A stretch of DNA of 64,000 nucleotides from Candidatus Helarchaeota archaeon (GTDB lineage: Archaea; Asgardarchaeota; Lokiarchaeia; Helarchaeales; HEL-GB-A), in assembly GCA_013375455.1 (NCBI GenBank), contig JABXJT010000009.1, positions 28,171 through 92,170 of the forward strand. The letters are read 5' to 3'. The number at the start of each line of letters is the position of its first letter. Positions within the stretch are counted from its first letter, which is position 1. A program made the translations under genes and the position numbers. The notes under the pieces are model-generated. The model had not been told where the DNA came from and made no database searches. It saw nothing but the letters and a program-made list of their open reading frames with translations. This document shows positions 7,739-16,685 of this stretch, piece after piece.

Positions 7739-9283
7739 TTAAGGAAATTTTTTAGAAAGGATTTCTTCTTCTGCATCACCAAGTCCCAATAAGAAGGCCC
7801 CGGGGTTCATTATATTATTGGGATCAAACAGCTTCTTTAGCGCTTTGAGAAGATTCCAATAGGCGGGTTTGAATTTCTTAACTAAGTGGGGCATAAACGC
7901 ATCTTTCGCAGTCCAGTAGGGACATGTCCCCAATTCTACCTTGGTTTTCAAAATTTCATGCCATAGTTTATAGGCTTTCGTCCGCAAGTCCCTAGTCGTC
8001 GCGTCCATGTTGAACATGCTCATGTGGAGCACATAGGGACCCCATGCCCCGCCCGGGTACTGAATGCTCCAGCATTTATTGCCCAACCCTGTTGTCGAGA
8101 GAAGATCTAAGATTTTAGGGTTTTTGAAGAACTTATAATGCCATTTATTCATCTCTGGGCACTTGAGCAGGGGCAATATACTGCAAGTCTTGTGCAACAT
8201 ACCTCCAAACCACTTACACGTTGCCCCCCCAAGCATCTCGTTAGTGTCATGGCCACTAACACCGAATATAGTTGGATCTTCAGGAAATTTGATTGCCTTA
8301 TATTTGTTGGCAATCTTATCTAGCATTATATTTTTACGTTCGAGGATTACTTCGTCATATGCAGAAGTGTGTATGAGAGCTGGTCCCTTTTTTGTCTTGC
8401 CACGTTCTAAATTAAATGCATTTTCAACGATCGCATATTGGAACCCTTGGGCAAGCCCCATATAGTCACTCATAATTTCATATGAACTTATCTCAGTCAA
8501 AGCTTGGCACTGATCTTGTTCATTAGGAAAGACATAGAGGAAATCAGAATGATATTCGGGCTCTGGAAATGTCTTGAGCGTGACTTCCGTGATGATGCCG
8601 AAGGCACCACAAGACCCCATAAAGAGCCCCGCCAAATCGGGACCATTACAATAGCGAAAGTACCAATCGGCACAAGGATTCGCCAGAGACCCAGTTTCGA
8701 TAACTTCACCTGTGGGAAGAACGACTTGGAGATTCATTACATTTTCATTTTCCTGTCCGTATTTAGTACCTTGGATTCCTGTGGAATCAATAGAGATCCC
8801 ACCCCCGATGGCAGCTGCATACATACCATGCGGACCCATAAATCCCGGCGACAAGCCGAACTCCTTTAGTTCATAGCAGAGTTTTCCCCAAGTGATCCCT
8901 GCTTGAAATCGACAAGCTCTGGATACCGGATCATTTCGAATAAATGAATTCATATCAAGTAAATCAAGCATAATGCCGCCACTCGTGAGTGCAGCGGAAC
9001 CCGAAGCATTGCCTGTACCTCCGCCCCGCGGGATAATCGGGATTACGTATTTATTTGCCAATTTCACAATTTCAACCACATGTTTAGTAGTTTTTGGCTT
9101 CACGATCACGTCGGGCGGTCCAAGGTCTAAATACAAATCATCAGTCAATCCTGGACTGACCGTGGACCAAGCTTCGCTCAATGCATAGGTCCAACGGGCG
9201 TGGTCAGAATCATTAACGGCATTGCTTCCCACGATGCCTTCAAGAGCGGAAACTAAATCAGATTGAGAGAGAGTCTTCGTCAT
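7739..9283 (-). CDS. FAD-linked oxidase (VAO/GlcD superfamily)
   Basis: 514 aa. The PCMH-type FAD-binding domain is evident: the IPIIPRGGGTGNASGSAALT loop, IMLDLLDMNSF, CRFQAGITWGKL, then GAFGIITEVTLKTFPEPEY. The C-terminal FAD-linked oxidase domain ends LFDPNNIMNPGAFLLG. It lacks the HxGDGNxH and GEHGIG motifs of D-lactate/glycolate-type GlcD proteins, so it is nearer to the broader VAO group of hydroxy-acid, alcohol or phenol oxidases. It forms a two-gene unit with the Fe-S protein downstream. It is divergent from the hydratase cluster across ~180 bp, which suggests shared control of an acyl-chain pathway. Confidence 0.9.
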   Translation of the reverse strand: MTKTLSQSDLVSALEGIVGSNAVNDSDHARWTYALSEAWSTVSPGLTDDLYLDLGPPDVIVKPKTTKHVVEIVKLANKYVIPIIPRGGGTGNASGSAALTSGGIMLDLLDMNSFIRNDPVSRACRFQAGITWGKLCYELKEFGLSPGFMGPHGMYAAAIGGGISIDSTGIQGTKYGQENENVMNLQVVLPTGEVIETGSLANPCADWYFRYCNGPDLAGLFMGSCGAFGIITEVTLKTFPEPEYHSDFLYVFPNEQDQCQALTEISSYEIMSDYMGLAQGFQYAIVENAFNLERGKTKKGPALIHTSAYDEVILERKNIMLDKIANKYKAIKFPEDPTIFGVSGHDTNEMLGGATCKWFGGMLHKTCSILPLLKCPEMNKWHYKFFKNPKILDLLSTTGLGNKCWSIQYPGGAWGPYVLHMSMFNMDATTRDLRTKAYKLWHEILKTKVELGTCPYWTAKDAFMPHLVKKFKPAYWNLLKALKKLFDPNNIMNPGAFLLGLGDAEEEILSKKFP

Positions 9284-9466
9284 TTATTCACCACGTTCAA
9301 TAAAATCAAAACCGAACTCCTAATTTGCACTTGTTAATAAACAATTCGACTTTAAAATTATAAATGATCTGATTTTATTGAAAAAGGTATAGAAATAAAT
9401 AGTCCAATTAGTTAACTGAAAAAATGACAAAATTTAGTTTTTCAAAATTCATAGGAGCGAAGTAAG

Positions 9467-9919
9467 ATGAGTGATTTTTCAGCTTTAATCGGATTGAAAT
9501 TGAAGCCAACCAAGTTTAAAATCAAAAAGAAGAAGCTATTGGAATTTGCAAAATCAATAGGGGCAAAACAGCCAGAATATAATGACTCAGATGGTCCAAT
9601 CGCCCATCCGTCTTATGCCAATGCCTACGTTATGCCAGCCTTGATGAAGGTAGGTGAAGCGAAGAATCCAGATGGCTCAATGGTGATCAAAAACCCATTA
9701 AAAATTTTACATGGTGGTCAGGTCTACAGCTTCCCAAAAGGTGCGCCTCCCATTAAAGATGGGGATAAGTTAATAACAACCCCCATGATCAAAAATATTG
9801 AGCTCAAATCCAATGGGATGTTGTTGATTACCGTTTCCGCAGAGACGGTAAAAAAGGAAACAAATGAAGCAGTGTGCAATAGTGAAATAGGTGTAGTAGT
9901 AATGCCAGGAGGCTTTTAA
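9467..9919 (+). CDS. FAS1-like/MaoC-N hot-dog dehydratase subunit
   Basis: 150 aa with the look of the MaoC_dehydrat_N (FAS1-like dehydratase) hot-dog domain: an N-terminal FKIKKKKLLEFAKSIGAKQP helix, PIAHPSYANAYVMPALMKVG, the conserved ILHGGQVYSF strand and a final antiparallel sheet. In HadA/HadB-type enzymes this half pairs with a MaoC half carrying the catalytic Asp-His, forming a 3-hydroxyacyl-CoA (or thioester) dehydratase. The partner gene begins one base after this stop, consistent with an obligate complex. It is first in a run of co-directional genes to ~12.5 kb, preceded by an SD-like aggagcgaag. Confidence 0.88.
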   Translation: MSDFSALIGLKLKPTKFKIKKKKLLEFAKSIGAKQPEYNDSDGPIAHPSYANAYVMPALMKVGEAKNPDGSMVIKNPLKILHGGQVYSFPKGAPPIKDGDKLITTPMIKNIELKSNGMLLITVSAETVKKETNEAVCNSEIGVVVMPGGF

Positions 9920-9920
9920 A

Positions 9921-10625
9921 ATGGTTAAATGGGATGAGTTAAAAGAAGGAGAAATAGGTCCTCAAATGGAATATGGTCCATTAATGCGCGCTGAATTTGT
10001 AGTTTATAAAGACGCGGGCGGTGACACAAATCCTATTCACGTCGATGAATTCGCCGGAATTAGAGCAGGAAATAAAGGTGTTATTGCTCACGGATTATAT
10101 AGCCATGCATTCTTAGGCAAGATGCTCGTAGATTGGGTCGGTGCCGAAAACGTTAGAAATTACGGCGGGGAAATGCGAGGAATGGCGCGTCCTGGTGATA
10201 TACTCCTCCTTCAAGGAAAAATTATCAAGAAATATGAAGAGGATGGAGAAAAACTCGTTGATTTGGAAATTAAATCAATCACAAAAACCTATTACGTGCG
10301 AGGAATGGGGAAAGCAGCTCCCTCCATATCAGATGAAGAATTGATTAAGAAGCTAGAGAACGGTAAATATGAAATTGAAGCCGAATTCAACCCCGCAGAA
10401 GGTAAATGGGAATTTGAATTAAAAGTTAAACACATCGAAGGAATTGAAATTAACATCAAACGCACCGTAATGGATGAACCCGTCGTACGTAATTGGTTTA
10501 GACCAGGGAAAGATAAATTATCCGCGGAAATCATCGGAAAACGAATGAAAGATAACTTCAGATTTGGGATTATTCGCCTTCGAAATTCAATTATTGGAAA
10601 GGCTACAGTAGCAATACCAGAATAG
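9921..10625 (+). CDS. MaoC-like (R)-hydratase with extra C-terminal domain, copy 1
   Basis: 234 aa. Residues ~1-140 form a MaoC hot-dog with the catalytic motif DAGGDTNPIHVDEF (Asp35, His40) and GVIAHGLYSHAFLGK, as in (R)-specific enoyl-CoA hydratases and 3-hydroxyacyl dehydratases. Residues ~150-234 form an additional beta-rich domain (ending FRFGIIRLRNSIIGKATVAI) not part of a minimal MaoC fold and shared with the next gene. It follows the FAS1-like subunit by one base and likely acts with it in fatty-acid or acyl-CoA turnover. Direction and chain-length preference cannot be judged. Confidence 0.9.
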   Translation: MVKWDELKEGEIGPQMEYGPLMRAEFVVYKDAGGDTNPIHVDEFAGIRAGNKGVIAHGLYSHAFLGKMLVDWVGAENVRNYGGEMRGMARPGDILLLQGKIIKKYEEDGEKLVDLEIKSITKTYYVRGMGKAAPSISDEELIKKLENGKYEIEAEFNPAEGKWEFELKVKHIEGIEINIKRTVMDEPVVRNWFRPGKDKLSAEIIGKRMKDNFRFGIIRLRNSIIGKATVAIPE

Positions 10626-10677
10626 CTTCACTTCTTTCTTTTTTTAGCTGTATCACAAAAACTTTTGTGGTGATAGA

Positions 10678-11397
10678 ATGGTATCTAATAAATTTGGGGA
10701 ATTAAAAGAAGGGGATTTGATAGAAGGGATTGATGGTCCAGTAAATAGGCAAGCAATTCTTCGCTATGCCGAAACATCAGGAGACCGTAATCCAATTCAT
10801 ACGACTTATGAGGTCGCTATGGCCGCAGGATTAAAAGGGGTCATCCAGCATGGTCTCTTCTCAATGGCTTGGCTCATTAAGACCCTCACTAACTGGTTAG
10901 GTGATGAAGGTAAACTTAAACAAATTAATATTCAATTCCGCGCAATGGTCAGACCTAATGATATGGTTTACAGTAAAGGAAAAATTATTAAAAAATATAA
11001 GGAAAACGGGGAAAAATTGGTAGATTTGGAGTTAATCCAAGAAGCTTGGAGTCTACTTTGTAGAGGAACTGCACGAGCTTCGGATAAATCAATTGATGAA
11101 GAAACCTTTCAAAATTTATTATCCAATGCAGAATTGGGAATGGAAATTAAAGCCAAAATAACCAATGGCGAGGTCAATTTGGTGGAAAAAGAAAAACTTG
11201 AATTAAACGTGGAGGGATTGGAAATCATCCCAAATTCACTCTCATATTGGGAAGCCTTCACTAGAGGATGGAATAGGAAAGGTGAAAAGATTCAAGTCAA
11301 ATTAACAGAGCCGCCTGAGAATGGGCAGGCTAAATTTGAAATTTATAAAGTCTCAAACTCGATCAAAGGATCAGCAATTGCCTTATTAAAAAAATGA
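10678..11397 (+). CDS. MaoC-like (R)-hydratase with extra C-terminal domain, copy 2
   Basis: 239 aa, a paralogue of the preceding protein throughout. The active-site motif is YAETSGDRNPIHTTYEVA (Asp36, His41), followed by KGVIQHGLFSMAWLIKTL. The C-terminal domain (~155-239, ending AKFEIYKVSNSIKGSAIALL) matches the accessory domain of copy 1. Two MaoC-type subunits with one FAS1-like subunit recalls HadB/HadC alternatives that share HadA and differ in chain-length preference. That parallel is inference. The ATG at 10678 is 52 bp after the previous stop. Confidence 0.88.
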   Translation: MVSNKFGELKEGDLIEGIDGPVNRQAILRYAETSGDRNPIHTTYEVAMAAGLKGVIQHGLFSMAWLIKTLTNWLGDEGKLKQINIQFRAMVRPNDMVYSKGKIIKKYKENGEKLVDLELIQEAWSLLCRGTARASDKSIDEETFQNLLSNAELGMEIKAKITNGEVNLVEKEKLELNVEGLEIIPNSLSYWEAFTRGWNRKGEKIQVKLTEPPENGQAKFEIYKVSNSIKGSAIALLKK

Positions 11398-11425
11398 ATC
11401 TTTAAACAGTAAACGTTGAATTAAC

Positions 11426-11974
11426 TTGTCAAATAAAAAAAATGAAGAAAATTTAGAAGCAGAAGATAAAATTAAGACTCTTCAATTCATACATGATAAA
11501 AATTACCAATTAATTGAATTGGCAGATAGTAAAGCAACGACCATCCTCACAATTAATGGTATCATATTGACCGTAGTTTTCGCATTAGTTAGCTTTACCC
11601 CCGAATCTTTCACAATCAGCAATCCCATGGTAATTGTAAGACTTGTATTTTTTGGCTTGTATTTCTTGTTTGCGGGAGGGAGCATTATTTTCAGCATTAT
11701 GACCATTTCTCCACTAACCGTGACAGGAATCCAGCCCGAAAAAGACATCTTCTATTATAAAAACATTCTCCAACACAAAGATCAGGATGAATACGCGGAT
11801 GCAGTCAAAAATAAATTGGATGATTTTGCCCTGATCCTGCGGAGTTACTCATATCAGATATATTCAGTTTCGATTGTCAATGAAAGAAAGTATAAAAACA
11901 TTCGTAGATGCGTTTGGTTCCTCTTTGGAGCCCTAGTCATGCTTATTTGTTTGATTATTGTAATGTTTATCTGA
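11426..11974 (+). CDS. PycTM/DUF5706-like membrane protein (Pycsar-effector-like)
   Basis: 182 aa with a TTG start, 28 nt after the hydratase stop. The N-terminal helix runs into LIELADSKATTILTINGIIL (about 29-48), the signature of PycTM/DUF5706 membrane effectors, in which an 'aDsKA' helix precedes TM1. TM1 is ~41-58, TM2 ~70-92 and a third helix ~160-181. Between them lies the soluble part (YYKNILQHKDQDEYADAVKN, then LRSYSYQIYSVSIVNERKYK), also typical. In bacteria such proteins are activated by cyclic pyrimidine nucleotides and disrupt membranes during phage infection. No nucleotide cyclase is adjacent, so a defence role is uncertain. Confidence 0.7.
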   Translation: MSNKKNEENLEAEDKIKTLQFIHDKNYQLIELADSKATTILTINGIILTVVFALVSFTPESFTISNPMVIVRLVFFGLYFLFAGGSIIFSIMTISPLTVTGIQPEKDIFYYKNILQHKDQDEYADAVKNKLDDFALILRSYSYQIYSVSIVNERKYKNIRRCVWFLFGALVMLICLIIVMFI

Positions 11975-12004
11975 AAAGTTGTTTTTCGATAAGGAGGACA
12001 TTTG

Positions 12005-12496
12005 ATGGCAGTTGAATTGAAAGCCGTAAAAATAGAAAAAGAGAAGGATGACCAAGTGATAATCGGCCAGGGGAATTTTTCAATCTATACCACGGATAAT
12101 ATATTTCGCGAGTTGCTCACGACGGTTCCAGGAATTAAATGCGCAGTCGCCATGAATGAGGCAGAACCAAAACTGGTCCGATTCAATCAAAATGATGAAC
12201 GCCTAGGCAAACTTGCGTCAAAAAACGCCTTAAACCTTGGCGCTAGCCATATTTTCGTGATTATGATTCAAGGAGCCTATCCAATTAATGTCCTACCCAC
12301 GATTCGGAGCATTCCAGGGGTGTGCAACATCTTTGTTGCTTCTGCCAACCCCATTGAGGCAATCATTGCTGAGACTGCTTTAGGACGTGCCGTGCTCGGA
12401 GTTGTTGATGGAACAGCAGTTAATTCCATCGAGACTGATGAACAGCGGCAAGGTCGACGCGATCTGGTGAAAAAAATAGGATATAAATTAGGATAA
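12005..12496 (+). CDS. Adenosine-specific kinase (DUF355 family)
   Basis: 163 aa from the ATG at 12005. An SD AAGGAGG at 11991-11997 sits 7 nt upstream, favouring this start over the in-frame TTG at 12002. The sequence matches the adenosine-specific kinase family: LKAVKIEKEKDDQVIIGQGN at the N-terminus, TVPGIKCAVAMNEAEPKLVR, GASHIFVIMIQGAYPINVLP, RSIPGVCNIFVASANPIEAI, and GRAVLGVVDGTAVNSIETDE. Family length is ~160 aa. It is thought to bind or phosphorylate adenosine; the in vivo role is poorly defined. It ends the plus-strand run and converges on the Lrp-type domain gene. Confidence 0.92.
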   Translation: MAVELKAVKIEKEKDDQVIIGQGNFSIYTTDNIFRELLTTVPGIKCAVAMNEAEPKLVRFNQNDERLGKLASKNALNLGASHIFVIMIQGAYPINVLPTIRSIPGVCNIFVASANPIEAIIAETALGRAVLGVVDGTAVNSIETDEQRQGRRDLVKKIGYKLG

Positions 12497-12498
12497 AC

Positions 12499-12741
12499 TC
12501 AGCTTTTTTCGAGATCAATAACGAGATATGTAACCGTATCTTGCACCCCTGCGATCTCATGGACCTTAGTGACGATCATCTTGGCGACGTTCTCCAGATT
12601 ATCTCCTTGAATTTTTATGATTATGTCATAGGGCCCAGTTATAGAATACGCCTCAAGCACGTTATCAATTTTTCGGATTTCGGTTAAAACTTCCTTTATT
12701 TTTCCGACCTGAACCTTGATGGTAACAAAAGCGATTGCCAA
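12499..12741 (-). CDS. Stand-alone Lrp/AsnC ligand-binding (RAM) domain protein
   Basis: About 80 aa from a TTG at 12741. The alternative TTG at 12747 is only 1 nt from the SD GAGG at 12749-12752, while 12741 is at the usual 7 nt. The whole protein is an alpha-beta RAM domain: AIAFVTIKVQVGKIKEVLTE, then NVLEAYSITGPYDIIIKIQG and GVQDTVTYLVIDLEKS. It lacks a DNA-binding HTH, like other stand-alone archaeal RAM proteins that bind amino acids or pair with full-length Lrp proteins. Its start lies 12 bp after the rpoB stop on the same strand, so it is probably co-transcribed with rpoB. Confidence 0.88.
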   Translation of the reverse strand: MAIAFVTIKVQVGKIKEVLTEIRKIDNVLEAYSITGPYDIIIKIQGDNLENVAKMIVTKVHEIAGVQDTVTYLVIDLEKS

Positions 12742-12753
12742 TAACAAACCTCG

Positions 12754-15700
12754 CTATGCAATTTCCTTCAATAGAAGACGTGGAACTACAAGTAAGGAAG
12801 TAAGTTCTTGAATCAATAATTTGAAGGCGTAAGAAACCGTTAACCTTGCAATATTTGCTTTTTCCCCGCAGACGGGACAATAATAGCGATCGCGATTTCG
12901 GTCATAAACTGCAAGGATTCCACACTTACTGCACACTAGAATCGTGGTTTTATCGGATTCTTCGAGTAATCTTTCTTTTAGGAGTAATGCAGCCCCGTGT
13001 CCAACTAAACAATCCCGTTCCATTTCTCCAAATCGTAGCCCACCTTCTCTGGCGCGCCCCTCCGTGGGTTGGCGGGTTAAGATTTGGACAGGACCGCGCG
13101 CCCTCGCGTGAATCTTATCGGCGACCATATGATGCAATTTTTGATAGTAGACAATCCCAATGAATATGTCAGCCACGAATTTTTCTCCCGTAACGCCATT
13201 ATACATCGCCTCTCTTCCAGTGTATTTAAAACCGTATTTCTCGATCTCACTACAAACACCCTCGAGATTAGTAGAGAAGGCAGTACCATCCGATCGAACG
13301 CCTCGTAAAGCCGCAGTTTTTCCTGAAATTGACTCAATGACCTGTCCAAGAGTCATACGAGAGGGAATGGCGTGTGGGTTAATAATAAAGTCAGGTACAA
13401 TCCCATCTTCAGTGAAGGGCATGTCTTCTTGAGGCACGATTAATCCGAGAACACCTTTTTGCCCATGACGAGATGCAAATTTATCTCCCAATTCTGGGAT
13501 GCGTTGATCCCGAACCTTGACTTTGATTAGTTTATTGCCGTCAATCGTCTCAGTAATGATAACTTTATCGACAACCCCATTCTCTCCATGGCGTAAATGG
13601 ACAGAAGTTTCTCGTCGAGTAGGTGCTGGGAGTTCAAATTCTCTATATTCCTCGAGAAAACGAGGTGGAGAGGTACGACCAATGAGTACATCTCCCCCCT
13701 CCAATCTTCTACTGGGATCTCCAGTTTTATCCACTGATCCTTGTTCTGGTTCAATGATGCCATCCTCTCCGAGGTGGCGGTACACATGCTCCGCGCGATA
13801 ACCTCGCACAGTCCGCTCCGGTTCTTCAAATCTATCTTCTTGACCGCCTGGATATTTCCGCTCTTCTGCATCATATGATCGGAAGAAGGAAGACCGACCC
13901 AATCCCCGTTCAATGCTTGCTTTATTGATGATTAATGCATCTTCTATGTTATAACCCTGATAACTCAAAATGGCGACTACAAAATTTTGCCCAGCAGGTC
14001 TCGTGTCAAAAGCTATTGCATCCATCGCCTGAGTCTTTACAATAGGGGTTTGAGGATAATGAAGAAGTTGTCCTCTGGTATCAACCCGGAGCCCAAAATT
14101 TGCCGCATATAGCCCGAGAGCTTGTTTTGCCATTCCCGCTTCATAAGTGTTTCTTGGACTTTGATTATGTTCAGCATAGGGGATTAGACTTCCCGTGATG
14201 CCTAGAATGGTGGAAGGTTCGATTTCACAATGGGTGTGCTGCTCTGTGATATCTGATATATTCATTGCAATAAGGGTATTTTCCTCTTCTTCAGCATCCA
14301 AATATTCAACGATTCCCCGCTCGATTAAGTCGCTCCATTGCCATTCCTTGTTCCTCAATTTCTCAATGTGTTCTGATTTTAACTTTAAACGCCCCCTCTC
14401 AACAATAATACAGGGTCTTCTAGCACGTCCCGGATCACAGTTAATTTGGAGCTCTTTGATATCATCATAGAGAGCTAAATTCACTTCGTGGTCAATTTCA
14501 TTTTTCCGCCGTTTCTGACGGAGTTGTTGAATAAACTCAAAGGGTTGTTCGTGCAGTCCAATGAGTCTCCCATTTAAAAAGACTCGAAACCCTTTCTTTA
14601 TACCTTTTTCGCGGATTTCTTCGATCGGCTGAAGACCCAATTCAAGGAGAATTTTCTCTACCTTGGTATCATCGGTGCCCACTGAGATATATGTCATGAG
14701 AGCCAGGTTTTTTACTAATCCGCAGTTAGGCCCCTCAGGTGTTTCATTGGGGCAAATCTTTCCCCAGTGTGTGGGGTGTAAGTCACGGGCTTCGAAATGC
14801 GGTTGGCTTCGGCTTAGAGGTGAGACCACTCTGCGAAGGTGACTTAGAGCTGAAATGTAATTTGTCCGATCCAGCAATTGACTAACGCCAGCCTTTCCTC
14901 CAACCCAATTGCCCGTTGCCAGTGCATGACGTAATCGTTCAGTAACGACGTCCGCACGAACTGCTGTTTTGATATTTGGTGAACGGCCCCTTACAGCAGT
15001 CCTCTCTAGTTGATATTTAATATCCCTGCAAAGGTTAAGAAAGGCAACTCTAAATAAACTAGTTAAAAGGTCACCTGCTAACTTTAATCGTTTATTAGCA
15101 TAATGATCTTTATCATCTGGAATTCTTTTATTAACCTGTAACTCTATTATCCGTTGTGCCATTTGGCCGATGTAATATGCTTTCTTAATTCGCTCTAGAG
15201 TAGTCCTACCAATATGGGGGAGAAGATACCTGTCGAGAACTTGCCCGGCACGCCTCAACCGATATTCTCGCGTTTGCCCTACAGCAACCCGCTTGCCAAT
15301 ATAATCAAGCGCATTATCTATAGTATTTTGAGGATCTTTAGGAACATATATGGGAGATGCAGCTTCCAATGTAGGGATCAGTTGTCGTCGGACTAAAGGA
15401 TCTTCGGAAATTGCATCACTAATCTCTTTATCAGTCACCAGTCCTAGAGCTCGGACCAATATTGCGAACGGGATCTTCCCAGGAACTGATGGAAATGAAA
15501 CACGAAGTGAACCGTCATTACGCTGCTCTATCGTAACAGGTGCCCTAAACCCTTGAGCAGTTGAAAAAACTTTCCCAACATAATTTGCAGAAAGACTCTT
15601 GCTTGCTTCTTCTGTTAACATCCGATTGGGTGCGAGATCTTCTCGCGTGACAAGTACTCGTTCAGATCCGTTGATTATAAAGTAGCCTCCAGGATCTAGC

Positions 15701-16158
15701 GGGTCTTCGCCATGTTTAATCAGCTCCTCTTCATTCATGTCCTTTAATAAGCACACATTTGAACGTAGCATTATTGGAAGCCGTCCAATATAGACATTAA
15801 CTACCTCCCCCTCGATTTCAATCCCGGTCCGTTCATCCTTTCGAATAGGAACCATTTCTATATATAATGGGGAAGAATAGGTTAAATTCCGAATGCGCGC
15901 TTCAATTGGGAAGATTGGCTTAACAGATCCATCAGCCTCGCGAATTGTGGGGTCCCCAATAGCCATTCTTCCTAATTTAACATGATATTGAGGAATATCC
16001 GGCTGAATTCGCGCTACTTCATCAATTACATCCTGCATGTTCCGCTCTATAAATACATTATAAGAATCTAGATGTTGACGCACTAGACCCTTCTCTTCAA
16101 AAAAAGCACGCATCAAAACCCAATTATCAAATTCAAAATCTTCAACATTACTCGCCAT
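12754..16158 (-). CDS. rpoB: DNA-directed RNA polymerase subunit B (unsplit)
   Basis: 1134 aa, the complete archaeal second-largest RNA polymerase subunit, not split into B' and B''. Diagnostic segments include the ETPEGPNCGLVKNLALMTYI fork region, GQNFVVAILSYQGYNIEDAL, ELGDKFASRHGQKGVLGLIV at the active site, GGLRFGEMERDCLVGHGAA, and a C-terminal zinc ribbon (CSKCGILAVYDRNRDRYYCPVC). It forms the catalytic cleft with RpoA'/A''. The usual partners rpoH, rpoA' and rpoA'' are not next to it: upstream are tRNA genes and downstream the RAM-domain gene. Upstream sequence is AT-rich with TATA-like TTAATATATAA. Confidence 0.98.
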   Translation of the reverse strand: MASNVEDFEFDNWVLMRAFFEEKGLVRQHLDSYNVFIERNMQDVIDEVARIQPDIPQYHVKLGRMAIGDPTIREADGSVKPIFPIEARIRNLTYSSPLYIEMVPIRKDERTGIEIEGEVVNVYIGRLPIMLRSNVCLLKDMNEEELIKHGEDPLDPGGYFIINGSERVLVTREDLAPNRMLTEEASKSLSANYVGKVFSTAQGFRAPVTIEQRNDGSLRVSFPSVPGKIPFAILVRALGLVTDKEISDAISEDPLVRRQLIPTLEAASPIYVPKDPQNTIDNALDYIGKRVAVGQTREYRLRRAGQVLDRYLLPHIGRTTLERIKKAYYIGQMAQRIIELQVNKRIPDDKDHYANKRLKLAGDLLTSLFRVAFLNLCRDIKYQLERTAVRGRSPNIKTAVRADVVTERLRHALATGNWVGGKAGVSQLLDRTNYISALSHLRRVVSPLSRSQPHFEARDLHPTHWGKICPNETPEGPNCGLVKNLALMTYISVGTDDTKVEKILLELGLQPIEEIREKGIKKGFRVFLNGRLIGLHEQPFEFIQQLRQKRRKNEIDHEVNLALYDDIKELQINCDPGRARRPCIIVERGRLKLKSEHIEKLRNKEWQWSDLIERGIVEYLDAEEEENTLIAMNISDITEQHTHCEIEPSTILGITGSLIPYAEHNQSPRNTYEAGMAKQALGLYAANFGLRVDTRGQLLHYPQTPIVKTQAMDAIAFDTRPAGQNFVVAILSYQGYNIEDALIINKASIERGLGRSSFFRSYDAEERKYPGGQEDRFEEPERTVRGYRAEHVYRHLGEDGIIEPEQGSVDKTGDPSRRLEGGDVLIGRTSPPRFLEEYREFELPAPTRRETSVHLRHGENGVVDKVIITETIDGNKLIKVKVRDQRIPELGDKFASRHGQKGVLGLIVPQEDMPFTEDGIVPDFIINPHAIPSRMTLGQVIESISGKTAALRGVRSDGTAFSTNLEGVCSEIEKYGFKYTGREAMYNGVTGEKFVADIFIGIVYYQKLHHMVADKIHARARGPVQILTRQPTEGRAREGGLRFGEMERDCLVGHGAALLLKERLLEESDKTTILVCSKCGILAVYDRNRDRYYCPVCGEKANIARLTVSYAFKLLIQELTSLLVVPRLLLKEIA

Positions 16159-16450
16159 TGGGATGCACCAATAAATTCTTACAGGTTATATATTAATTAA
16201 AATGGTGGTTTCTTGGGTATCTTATCTCCATTTATCTTGTAATCTTCTAAACTTCATAAATTTCGAGCATTATCAAGAAATTCCGAAAAAACGACTCGCG
16301 CTAAACTTCTTCATTAATAAAATTAAAAATCCTTATAAATTTGTTGTAAAGGGATGGGGATTTTCAAGTGCTGAGTTCCTAAATTTACATGCTTATATGA
16401 GATGAAATAATAGGAATAAATCTCTAATTTCTTTAAAATTACGAAATGAC

Positions 16451-16543
16451 GGGCTCGACGGGAATTGAACCCGCGACCATCGGGTCTCTTCGTCAATCCA
16501 TGACTTAAAAGCCCGACGCTCTGCCTAGCTGAGCTACGAGCCC
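16451..16543 (-). tRNA. tRNA-Lys(TTT) with 20-nt intron
   Basis: Cloverleaf on the minus strand: acceptor GGGCTCG/CGAGCCC, D-stem GCTC/GAGC, anticodon stem TCGGG/CCCGA with loop CTTTTAA (anticodon TTT), and T-arm GCGGG TTCAATT CCCGT. A 20-nt intron occupies 16486-16505, between positions 37 and 38, the canonical archaeal site. The spliced tRNA is 73 nt and CCA is not encoded. It lies 26 bp downstream of tRNA-Asp in the same direction. Confidence 0.95.
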
Positions 16544-16568
16544 ATCTCTTTCTTATAAAAGAAAAGGT

Positions 16569-16676
16569 TGGCGCCCCGACCGGGATTTGGACCCGGGTTT
16601 TCCCCGACTTTGGGTTTCACCAAAGCCGTCCTGGGAGTGACAGTCCCAGATGATCTCCGGACTACACCATCGAGGC
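16569..16676 (-). tRNA. tRNA-Asp(GTC) with ~30-nt insertion in the variable region
   Basis: Acceptor GCCTCGA pairs with TCGGGGC (one G-U), followed by discriminator G and an encoded CCA. The D-arm contains TAGTCCGGAG; the anticodon arm is TGGGA CTGTCAC TCCCA (anticodon GTC); the T-arm is CCGGG TCCAAAT CCCGG. Between the anticodon and T stems there are 35 nt (16597-16631) instead of about 5, including a CTTTGG/CCAAAG hairpin. This implies a ~30-nt intron at a non-canonical position near 44-47. G34 makes it an expected queuosine substrate. Confidence 0.9.
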
Positions 16677-16685
16677 TCCAATTTC

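Noticed and set aside
16202..16405. 67-codon plus-strand frame upstream of rpoB
   Set aside because: Located in the rpoB promoter region, no SD, no recognisable pattern. Likely spurious.
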